Shown here one piece after another: positions 6,320 through 11,502 of a DNA stretch of 11,502 nucleotides. Numbering within the stretch: the stretch's first letter is position 1; each line of letters opens with the position of its first letter. A program made the translations under genes and the position numbers. The notes beneath the pieces were generated by a model. That model had not been told where the DNA came from. It saw only the letters and a list, made by a program, of their open reading frames with translations, and did no database searches. Source of the stretch: Paucimonas sp. (lineage in GTDB: Bacteria; Pseudomonadota; Gammaproteobacteria; Burkholderiales; Burkholderiaceae_D); contig JAQSWC010000043.1 in the NCBI GenBank assembly GCA_029266815.1, positions 1-11,502 of the forward strand. The letters run 5' to 3'.

Positions 6320-6673
6320 ATGGATGCTAACCAACTCGACATCAAGCTGCGCATACTGCATGCGGAAGAAGTGGCCATGGGGCCGGGCAAGGCGGACTTG
6401 CTGGTGGCCATAGAGGAGTGCGGCTCGATCAGCGGCGCCGCGCGCGCCATGGGTATGTCGTACCGGCGCGCCTGGCTGCTGGTCGATACGATGAACCGCT
6501 GTTTTCGTGAGCCGCTGGTGGCGACCGCGGCCGGCGGCAGCAAGGGTGGCGGGGCTTACATTACGGAAGCCGGCAGAGCGGTGCTGACCCATTATCGCAG
6601 GATGCAGCGCAAGTCGGAAACGGCTGCTCAGGCTGAGTGGAAAAAAATCCTTTCGATGCTTGAGAAGCGTTAG
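6320..6673 (+). CDS. ModE-like winged-HTH regulator, DNA-binding domain only
   Basis: This 117-residue protein corresponds to the N-terminal DNA-binding domain of ModE. GSISGAARAMGMSYRRAWLLVDTMN (about 35-59) forms the helix-turn-helix, and the GG-rich wing GGSKGGGAYITEAG (72-85) is characteristic. Full-length ModE is about 260 residues and carries two molybdate-binding MOP domains; those are absent here, and the frame ends with a normal stop after a charged tail, with no sign of a frameshift. Short ModE-like proteins of this kind are common in Proteobacteria, often beside molybdate genes. It probably controls the modABC genes that start 84 bases downstream, where an operator-like repeat is seen. 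How it would sense molybdate is not evident. It follows the peptidase gene by 6 bases. Confidence 0.88.
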   Translation: MDANQLDIKLRILHAEEVAMGPGKADLLVAIEECGSISGAARAMGMSYRRAWLLVDTMNRCFREPLVATAAGGSKGGGAYITEAGRAVLTHYRRMQRKSETAAQAEWKKILSMLEKR

Positions 6674-6708
6674 ATAAACATTGAAAACCGCCATCGTTGT
6701 GCGCTTTT

Positions 6709-6732
6709 CGCTGTGTCTGGCAAGATATAGCG
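6709..6732 (+). promoter_or_regulatory. Candidate ModE operator upstream of modA
   Basis: CGCTGTGTC and GATATAGCG form an imperfect inverted repeat (7 of 9 bases match) around a 6-base spacer, TGGCAA. The known E. coli ModE site is CGnTATATA-type half-sites around about 6 bases, so the right half (CGCTATATC on the other strand) is a good match and the left half a weaker one. It lies 25 bases before the modA start and after the modE-like gene. Confidence 0.5.
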
Positions 6733-6757
6733 CTTTAACTCCATTCTCTTTGTTGCC

Positions 6758-7516
6758 ATGCTCCGTATTGCTGTCTTCTTTTTTGCCTTGCTTTCTGCGC
6801 TGCATGCTCACGCAGACGAAGTGCAGGTGGCCGTTGCCGCAAACTTCATGGAGCCCATGAAAAAGATCGCACTCGAATTCGAGAAGGAAAGCGGGCACAA
6901 GGCAATTCTTACCTCAGGCGCGACGGGCAGGTTCTATGCACAGATCAGGAATGGTGCGCCCTTCGAGATGCTGTTTGCCGCCGACAGCGAGACGCCGGCA
7001 AAGCTGGAGCACGACGGGCTGGCTGTTGCCGACAGCCGGTTCACCTATGCGATAGGCAGGCTGGTCTTGTGGAGTGCGAAACCGGATAGCGTGGATGCAC
7101 GCGGTGTCGTGTTGAAAAAGGGCGGCTTCGCTCATCTCGCAATCGCGAATCCCAGGCTGGCGCCGTACGGTGCCGCCGCAGTGGAGACGCTGAAGGGAAT
7201 GAATCTGCTGGAGGAGATGCAGCCGAGGTTCGTGCAGGGCGAGAACATCGCGCAAACGTTCCAGTTCGCCTCCAGCGGCAATGCTGAGCTCGGTTTTGTC
7301 GCGATGTCACAGGTCTATAAGGACGGCAAACTCAAATCCGGCTCAGCCTGGATCGTGCCGGCGGGGCTGCACACGCCGATTCTTCAGGATGCGCTCATCC
7401 TGAAGAAAGGCCAAGGCAAGCCGGCGGCGGAATCCCTAATGCGTTTCATGAAGAGCGACTGGGCGAGAGAGGTGATCCGCCAATACGGATACAGCCTGAA
7501 GGCGAAAAATGATTGA
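6758..7516 (+). CDS. modA: Molybdate ABC transporter substrate-binding protein ModA
   Basis: ModA binds molybdate (and tungstate) in the periplasm and delivers it to ModB. Residues 1-19 form a signal peptide (hydrophobic core IAVFFFALLSAL, cleavage after HAHA), without a lipobox cysteine. The mature part shows VAVAANFMEP, the oxyanion-binding loop LTSGATGRFYAQI (51-63), FAADSE, NPRLAPYG and GFVAMSQV, in family order, over the usual length of about 250 residues. The residue after VAVAA is Asn where E. coli ModA has Ser in its pocket; the AANF form is seen in other ModA proteins. The ribosome site is weak. The 3' end overlaps modB by 8 bases. Co-location with a ModE-type gene and operator supports molybdate rather than a general sulfate-type role. 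Confidence 0.95.
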   Translation: MLRIAVFFFALLSALHAHADEVQVAVAANFMEPMKKIALEFEKESGHKAILTSGATGRFYAQIRNGAPFEMLFAADSETPAKLEHDGLAVADSRFTYAIGRLVLWSAKPDSVDARGVVLKKGGFAHLAIANPRLAPYGAAAVETLKGMNLLEEMQPRFVQGENIAQTFQFASSGNAELGFVAMSQVYKDGKLKSGSAWIVPAGLHTPILQDALILKKGQGKPAAESLMRFMKSDWAREVIRQYGYSLKAKND

Positions 7517-8183
7517 AGCCGAAGACTGGGGTGCCATCCTCCTGACGATCAAGCTGGCCACGGTGGTGACGATATTACTGCTGTTGATCGGTACGCCCCT
7601 CGCTTGGTGGCTGGCACGCACACGCTCCCGTCTGAAGGCGGCGGTGGGTGCAGTCGTGGCGCTGCCGCTGGTGCTACCTCCGACGGTACTTGGTTTCTAT
7701 CTGCTGGTCTCGATGGGGCCGGAAGGTCCGATAGGGCGCTTGACCAGCCTGCTGGGCATAGGCATTTTGCCGTTCAGCTTTGCCGGGCTGGTGATCGCTT
7801 CCGTTTTCTATTCACTGCCGTTTGCCGTGCAGCCTTTACAGAACGCATTCGAGGCAATCGGCAACCGCCCTCTGGAAGCTGCAGCCACCTTGCGCGCCAG
7901 CCCGCTGGATGCATTCTTTTCAGTAGCAGTGCCGCTGGCCAGGCCAGGTTTCATGACTGCGGCCATCCTCGGCTTCGCGCATACAGTGGGCGAATTCGGT
8001 GTCGTGCTGATGATAGGCGGGAATATCCCCGATAAAACCCGCGTTATCTCGGTACAGATCTACGATCACGTCGAAGCGCTTGAATACGCAAAGGCGCATT
8101 GGCTGGCAGGCGGCATGCTGGTGTTCAGCTTCGTTGTTCTGTTCACGCTATATACCTTCAATCCTTCCCGCAGGTTCAAGTGA
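7509..8183 (+). CDS. modB: Molybdate ABC transporter permease ModB
   Basis: This 224-residue inner-membrane permease has about five hydrophobic segments (starting near residues 10, 43, 78, 145 and 200). The cytoplasmic EAA loop, EAIGNRPLEAAATLRASPLDAFFSVAVPLARPG, is the docking site for the ModC ATPase. ALPLVLPPTVLGFYLL and FAHTVGEFGVVLMIGGNIP are typical of ModB. The ATG overlaps the modA stop region by 8 bases, and the TGA overlaps the modC GTG, so translation is probably coupled through the three genes. Length and motif order are normal. Confidence 0.96.
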   Translation: MIEAEDWGAILLTIKLATVVTILLLLIGTPLAWWLARTRSRLKAAVGAVVALPLVLPPTVLGFYLLVSMGPEGPIGRLTSLLGIGILPFSFAGLVIASVFYSLPFAVQPLQNAFEAIGNRPLEAAATLRASPLDAFFSVAVPLARPGFMTAAILGFAHTVGEFGVVLMIGGNIPDKTRVISVQIYDHVEALEYAKAHWLAGGMLVFSFVVLFTLYTFNPSRRFK

Positions 8184-9244
8184 GCGAGCGCGCCATACAT
8201 GCCCGCTTCAACATAGACCAGGGCAGCTTCGCCCTGCATGCGGATCTGGCCTTGCCCGGCCGAGGCGTTACCGCCTTTCTCGGCCGCTCTGGAGCAGGGA
8301 AGACCACCTTGCTGAGGGCAATAGCCGGTCTGGAGCGACACGTCGGCTATCTGAAAGTCAATGACGAGGTATGGCAGGACGATGAAATTGGCCTGTTCGT
8401 GCCCACCTTTCGACGCGCACTCGGCTACGTGTTCCAGGAGGCGAGCCTGCTGCCACACCTGAACGTGCGGCGTAATCTGGAATTCGGCTGGAAGCGAATT
8501 CCTCCTTCGAGCCGCAAGCTGGAATGGAAGCCGGTACTGTCGTTGCTCGGCATAGAGCATTTGCTCCAACGCTACCCCGACGGCTTGTCGGGTGGCGAGC
8601 GACAGCGTGTGGCTATCGCTCGTTCCCTGCTCACCAGTCCCGACTTGCTGTTGATGGATGAACCGCTGGCGTCGCTCGATCCGACGCGCAGGGAGGAAGT
8701 GCTTCCTTACCTGGAACGCATCCATGATGAGCTCGCAATTCCCATGCTGTATGTAAGCCATTCGCCGGATGAAGTAGCGCGGCTTGCGGACCACGTTGTG
8801 CTGCTGGAAGCGGGCAGGGTCCTGGCAAGCGGCACGATCGCGGAGGTCAGTTCGCGCCTCGACCTTCCGACGGCTTTCGAAGAAAGCGCCGCAGTGGTAG
8901 TGGAAGGCAAGGTTGAATCCCACGATCCACACTATGGCATTTCGCGGCTGCGTGTTGCAGGCAGCCTGGTGCAGGTAGCCGGATGCGGCCCTGCCGTTGG
9001 AGACAGGGTGCGGCTGCGGATACTCGCGCGCGATGTCAGCGTGGCGTTGGCTGCCCACGACGATATGTCTGTGCTGAACCAACTGCCTGCGGAAGTGATG
9101 GCCGAGGCGCCGTCGAATAACAATGCCCATGTCATCCTTCGGTTGCAGGCTGAAGGCATGCCCTTGCTGGCAAGGGTTACGCGTCAGTCGCGCGACCGCC
9201 TCGGCATCCTGCCGGGCAAGCGCAACCTGGTGCATGATGCATAG
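8180..9244 (+). CDS. modC: Molybdate ABC transporter ATP-binding protein ModC
   Basis: The GTG at 8180 overlaps the modB stop (GTGA) and gives a 354-residue protein, matching ModC length; a longer frame from 8099 would run through modB and is less likely. The ATPase domain shows Walker A GRSGAGKTT (35-43), Q-loop Gln86, signature LSGGERQRVAIARS (136-149), Walker B LLLMDEPLASLD (156-167) and the H-loop VSHSPDE with His194. The C-terminal part (about 296-350), SVLNQLPAEV to ILPGKR, is the MOP-type molybdate-binding domain. The last residues, NLVHDA, are shorter than the usual VKSV-like ending. It energises molybdate import on the cytoplasmic side with ModB. The next gene starts 59 bases later on the same strand. 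Confidence 0.95.
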   Translation: MSERAIHARFNIDQGSFALHADLALPGRGVTAFLGRSGAGKTTLLRAIAGLERHVGYLKVNDEVWQDDEIGLFVPTFRRALGYVFQEASLLPHLNVRRNLEFGWKRIPPSSRKLEWKPVLSLLGIEHLLQRYPDGLSGGERQRVAIARSLLTSPDLLLMDEPLASLDPTRREEVLPYLERIHDELAIPMLYVSHSPDEVARLADHVVLLEAGRVLASGTIAEVSSRLDLPTAFEESAAVVVEGKVESHDPHYGISRLRVAGSLVQVAGCGPAVGDRVRLRILARDVSVALAAHDDMSVLNQLPAEVMAEAPSNNNAHVILRLQAEGMPLLARVTRQSRDRLGILPGKRNLVHDA

Positions 9245-9291
9245 CCGTACGAAGTGCCGCATGAAGTAAAAAGGATGTCCATCAGCGATGA

Positions 9292-9297
9292 TAGAAT
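9292..9297 (+). promoter_or_regulatory. Possible -10 box ahead of the first DUF2946 gene
   Basis: TAGAAT matches TATAAT at 5 of 6 bases and lies 6 bases before the ATG. If used, it would give a nearly leaderless transcript. No -35 match is visible at the usual distance, and read-through from modC is equally possible. Confidence 0.3.
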
Positions 9298-9303
9298 CGC
9301 AAC

Positions 9304-9711
9304 ATGCAGATGCGCCGGACATTGGAGAATTTCGCTTCGTGGATTTCGTTGTTCGCGATCCTGATGGCGTCGTTTGGGCCGTCGGTTTCTCATGCGACAG
9401 CGGCGGAGAAGAGCGACCAGTCCTGGGGTGAAATATGTTCGGTGGCCGGCACCAAGCTGGTCAAGGTGAGCAGTACGGCCGATCCGGCTGCCTTTCAGTC
9501 GACTACTCCGGCCAAAGACGCTCTGCAGGTTCATCACTGTCCACTATGTTCCGGCAACGGCAAAGCCTGGGCAATGACCGCCCAAGTCGTGCCGGCGTCG
9601 CCAGCTTTACTCTCCGGCTATTCCTTTCTCGTGCCCGCTCTGGACTCTCCCGAGTCTCTCGTCGCGTGGGCAGTGCCACATTCCCGCGCGCCACCGGTCC
9701 TGGCGTCGTAA
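9304..9711 (+). CDS. DUF2946 protein, CruR-like copper-responsive upstream ORF (1st)
   Basis: A 135-residue protein with a hydrophobic N-terminal segment (WISLFAILMASFGPSVSHA, about 13-31), Cys45, a His-His-Cys-Pro-Leu-Cys centre (77-82, a CXXC motif) and the C-terminal tetrapeptide RAPP (128-131) followed by only four residues. DUF2946 proteins usually stand ahead of TonB receptors or copper genes. In B. pertussis the member CruR acts as an upstream ORF: copper seen by the nascent chain through CXXC relieves arrest at RAPP, and Rho then stops transcription. All those elements are visible here. Control of the following genes by the same mechanism is inference. ATG 9310 is an alternative start; the ribosome site is weak. 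It is clearly a paralogue of the next gene: FAIL and Cys45 align without gaps. Confidence 0.85.
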   Translation: MQMRRTLENFASWISLFAILMASFGPSVSHATAAEKSDQSWGEICSVAGTKLVKVSSTADPAAFQSTTPAKDALQVHHCPLCSGNGKAWAMTAQVVPASPALLSGYSFLVPALDSPESLVAWAVPHSRAPPVLAS

Positions 9712-9720
9712 CTTTTTTGA

Positions 9721-9740
9721 GCCGGCGCAAGTGCGTCGGC
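9721..9740 (+). other. Strong hairpin after the first DUF2946 gene
   Basis: GCCGGCGC (9721-9728) pairs with GCGTCGGC (9733-9740) around AAGT, 8 pairs including one G-U. It starts 9 bases after the stop. The T-run (TTTTTT) lies before the stem rather than after it, so it is not a normal Rho-independent terminator for the plus strand; it may be a pause or RNA-stability element. Confidence 0.5.
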
Positions 9741-9796
9741 ATCAAACATGCGGCAGTCCGATGGCGACATGTTGCCTTGCATGCTGCAATGAGCGC

Positions 9797-9849
9797 GGCG
9801 CCTGAAGCGCCAGCCGTTTTCCGCAACCACTCAAATTCATTTGCCCAAC
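9797..9849 (+). promoter_or_regulatory. Hairpin plus C-rich, G-poor stretch (possible rut region)
   Basis: GGCGC-CTGAA-GCGCC (9797-9811) is followed by 36 bases (9814-9849) with 14 C and only 3 G. Stretches of this kind, lacking structure and rich in pyrimidine-C pairs, favour Rho loading. It lies between the two DUF2946 genes, where a CruR-type mechanism would need Rho to act. TTTT at 9817-9820 leaves a weak intrinsic terminator as an alternative. Confidence 0.35.
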
Positions 9850-9865
9850 GGGCAGACCAGATTCA

Positions 9866-10249
9866 ATGCTGAGTCAGCTACGCATCAGTCGAATTTTCAT
9901 AGCCTGGATCGCGATCTTCGCGATCCTGTGCCATGCATTGATGCCTGCCATCTCGCGCCTGCATGCGGCATCGATGCTGCCGGCAATGGCAGAAGCATGT
10001 CCATATGGCGATCATTCGGCAGAACACGCGTCGGCGGACAATTCGCATCCGTCGCCGCTTGAGAAATTCAATGCGCCGCATTGCGGCTTCTGCATCATCG
10101 GCATGTCGCTTGCCACGCCGCCGGCATTCGTTCCCGATATCGTTGTGGCCGACATCGCAGTTATCGCGGCGCACGCCGTTTCTGTTCCCAATCCCAAAAC
10201 CAGTCCTTCTTTCGCGGCGCCGCCACGCGGCCCGCCGGCTCGGGCCTGA
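9866..10249 (+). CDS. DUF2946 protein, CruR-like copper-responsive upstream ORF (2nd)
   Basis: A 127-residue paralogue of the gene before it. It has a hydrophobic N-terminus (FIAWIAIFAILCHALMPAIS, about 11-30), several His and Met residues (HAASMLPAMAEACPYGDH), Cys45, His72-Cys73-Gly-Phe-Cys76 as the CXXC centre, and ends APPRGPPARA with RGPP at 121-124. RGPP is a common variant of RAPP in this family, as I recall. It stands directly ahead of the TonB-dependent receptor, the position of CruR before bfrG in B. pertussis, so it is the likelier direct regulator of the receptor. Whether the protein also has a stable life in the membrane or periplasm is unknown. No strong ribosome site precedes the ATG. 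The gap to the receptor is 106 bases. Confidence 0.85.
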   Translation: MLSQLRISRIFIAWIAIFAILCHALMPAISRLHAASMLPAMAEACPYGDHSAEHASADNSHPSPLEKFNAPHCGFCIIGMSLATPPAFVPDIVVADIAVIAAHAVSVPNPKTSPSFAAPPRGPPARA

Positions 10250-10250
10250 C

Positions 10251-10303
10251 GTCTGCCTCGCGGCAGGCGAAATCCACCTCCCATGCACCGTATCCGCAGC
10301 CTC
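10251..10303 (+). promoter_or_regulatory. Hairpin plus C-rich leader before the TonB receptor
   Basis: GTCTGCC-TCGC-GGCAGGC (10251-10268) can form a 7-pair stem with one G-U and starts one base after the stop. It is followed by 33 bases (10271-10303) holding 16 C and 4 G, a possible Rho-loading stretch. No T-run follows the stem. The layout repeats that after the first DUF2946 gene. Confidence 0.4.
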
Positions 10304-10355
10304 GGAAGAGGTGGCCGTGCCGTGTCCGAGCTGATTTCATGAACGAAAGAAGAAG

Positions 10356-11502
10356 ATGCACATGTATCTCACCAGGCGACTGGCGCTTCTAGGCGCCGCC
10401 CTCGCCGCAGCCTTCCCGGCTGTGCATGCCGCCGGAGCAGAAGCCGTCGATCAGATTGCAACGCTGGCTGACATCGTAGTCGTGTCGGGTTCCAAGGAAG
10501 GAACCCTGCTGCGCGACACGCCGGCCGCCATTTCCAAGATAGGCCGCGAGACGATAGAACAGAAGAAGCCGACTTTCGTCGGGCAGTTACTTAACGAAGC
10601 GCCCGGTGTGTATGTCACCGACCTCGGCAATGAGCAGCACAGCATGAGCATCCGCCAGCCGCTGTCCTACAACGCGGTGTATCTCTATATGGAAGACGGC
10701 CTGCCGATCCGCCCGGTCGGCTTGTTCAACCATAACTCCTTGTATGAAATCAACCTGACCGGCGTGGGCGACATAGAGGTGTTGAAGGGACCGGCCTCGT
10801 CGCTTTACGGCAGCAATGCGGTCGGCGGCGCCGTCAATTTCTTTACGCGCGCGCCCAGCCCGAAGCCGGAAGCGACTATCGGCGTGCAGCTCACCGACCA
10901 GGGCTATCGCCGCATCGATTACGGTGCCTCGGGTGCCTTCGGCAACCACGGACTGCGCATTGCCGGCTACAAAGCGCAGCGACGCGGCGGCTGGCAGAGC
11001 TACAACGATGCCGACAAGGATGGCGTGACCTTGCGCTACGACCTTGGCGTGTCCGATACCACGTTGCTGAAAACGGTGTTGAGCTACAACCGGCTGTTGA
11101 CCGACATGCCGGGAACCCTGAACAAGAGTGACTACGACAACCGCCCCGGCTTCAGCTATCAGACATTCACCTGGCGTAAGGTGGAAGCGACCCGGCTATC
11201 GAGCGCGCTGGAAGGCAACTGGAATTCCGGCGGTATGACCACCATCACCGCCTACGCGCGGGACAACACCACCAACCAGCTTCCGAGCTACCTGATCTTC
11301 AACACCGGCGCGTTCACGGCCTTGGGGCGGACGACCAGCCAGCATTTCACCTCGCTCGGCGTCGATGCGCGTCATCGCCAGGATTTCTCGGACGGCACAT
11401 TCCGCCTGATTGCAGGCATCACCGGGGAAAACACTCCCATGGAGGCCAGCGAAATGAATCTCTCGGTGGTACGTGATCCCGCATCGGGCATCTATACCGC
11501 CT
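10356..11502 (+). CDS. TonB-dependent outer-membrane receptor, 3' partial
   Basis: The frame is open from ATG 10356 to the window end (382 codons seen). Residues 1-25 form a signal peptide (RRLALLGAALAAAFPAVHA). A TonB-box-like ADIVVVSG follows at 38-45. The plug domain runs from about 50 to 165: TPAAISKIG, VGQLLNEAPGVYV, YLYMEDGLPIRP, GVGDIEVLKGPASSLYGSNAVGGAVNFFTR, all standard. The rest is the start of the beta barrel. It imports a ligand across the outer membrane using TonB energy. The plug has no Met- or His-rich, OprC/NosA-like copper motif that I can see, so the ligand cannot be named; a copper link comes only from the two DUF2946 genes upstream. ATG 10362 is an alternative start. A purine-rich AAAGAAG precedes the ATG. 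Confidence 0.95.
   Translation, partial: MHMYLTRRLALLGAALAAAFPAVHAAGAEAVDQIATLADIVVVSGSKEGTLLRDTPAAISKIGRETIEQKKPTFVGQLLNEAPGVYVTDLGNEQHSMSIRQPLSYNAVYLYMEDGLPIRPVGLFNHNSLYEINLTGVGDIEVLKGPASSLYGSNAVGGAVNFFTRAPSPKPEATIGVQLTDQGYRRIDYGASGAFGNHGLRIAGYKAQRRGGWQSYNDADKDGVTLRYDLGVSDTTLLKTVLSYNRLLTDMPGTLNKSDYDNRPGFSYQTFTWRKVEATRLSSALEGNWNSGGMTTITAYARDNTTNQLPSYLIFNTGAFTALGRTTSQHFTSLGVDARHRQDFSDGTFRLIAGITGENTPMEASEMNLSVVRDPASGIYTA

Noticed and set aside
6122..6898. 258-codon minus-strand frame spanning the peptidase, ModE-like and modA genes
   Set aside because: It crosses three well-supported plus-strand genes and shows no recognisable domain.
8099..8179. Longer ModC start inside modB
   Set aside because: The GTG at 8180 overlapping the modB stop gives the normal ModC N-terminus; the extra 27 residues are modB read in another frame.
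8066..9322. 418-codon open frame on the minus strand opposite modC
   Set aside because: It is the antisense shadow of a clear ModC gene; its translation is low-complexity, His/Arg/Gln-rich, with no family motif.
1..11502. Insertion sequences, CRISPR arrays, tRNA or rRNA genes, prophage genes
   Set aside because: No transposase or integrase frame, no regularly spaced repeats and no recognisable RNA gene were found on reading through the window.

Overview
The window looks like a piece of a betaproteobacterial chromosome, most likely Burkholderiales and perhaps Oxalobacteraceae. This rests on moderately high GC, a CepI/SolI-like AHL synthase with a DUF4902-type gene between luxI and luxR, a short ModE-like regulator, and DUF2946 genes ahead of a TonB-dependent receptor. 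The placement is inferred from gene content only; no search was run.

Layout. (1) 1-1788 (+): C-terminal part of an AddA/RecB-like helicase-nuclease, cut by the window start, followed by a possible terminator. (2) 1812-5126: a quorum-sensing locus. Three leftward genes, spaced 24 and 19 bases apart, run luxI -> CheY-like receiver -> very small chemoreceptor-like protein (3528 down to 1812). Upstream lie a leftward DUF4902-like gene (3905-4282) and, divergent from it, luxR (4413-5126). Two sites of the form CT-N12-AG sharing 12 of 16 bases, one before luxI and one between DUF4902 and luxR, sit at nearly the same distance from a candidate -10 box, as expected if LuxR-AHL activates both leftward promoters. 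(3) 5249-6673 (+): a DUF2817/M14-like zinc peptidase and, 6 bases on, a ModE DNA-binding domain without the molybdate-binding part. (4) 6758-9244 (+): modA-modB-modC with overlapping ends, preceded by an imperfect inverted repeat resembling a ModE operator. (5) 9304-11502 (+): two tandem DUF2946 small genes and then a TonB-dependent receptor cut by the window end.

Most interesting parts. Both DUF2946 proteins carry a CXXC motif and a C-terminal RAPP or RGPP motif. These are the elements of the copper-responsive upstream regulator CruR described in Bordetella pertussis, where the nascent protein controls Rho-dependent termination ahead of a TonB-dependent transporter gene. Here there are two in series, each followed by a hairpin and a C-rich, G-poor stretch, which suggests a double copper checkpoint. 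Second, the luxI transcript appears to include a receiver lacking the usual conserved lysine and a 207-residue receptor-like protein that keeps only the signalling tip, so a private output module may be wired to AHL synthesis.
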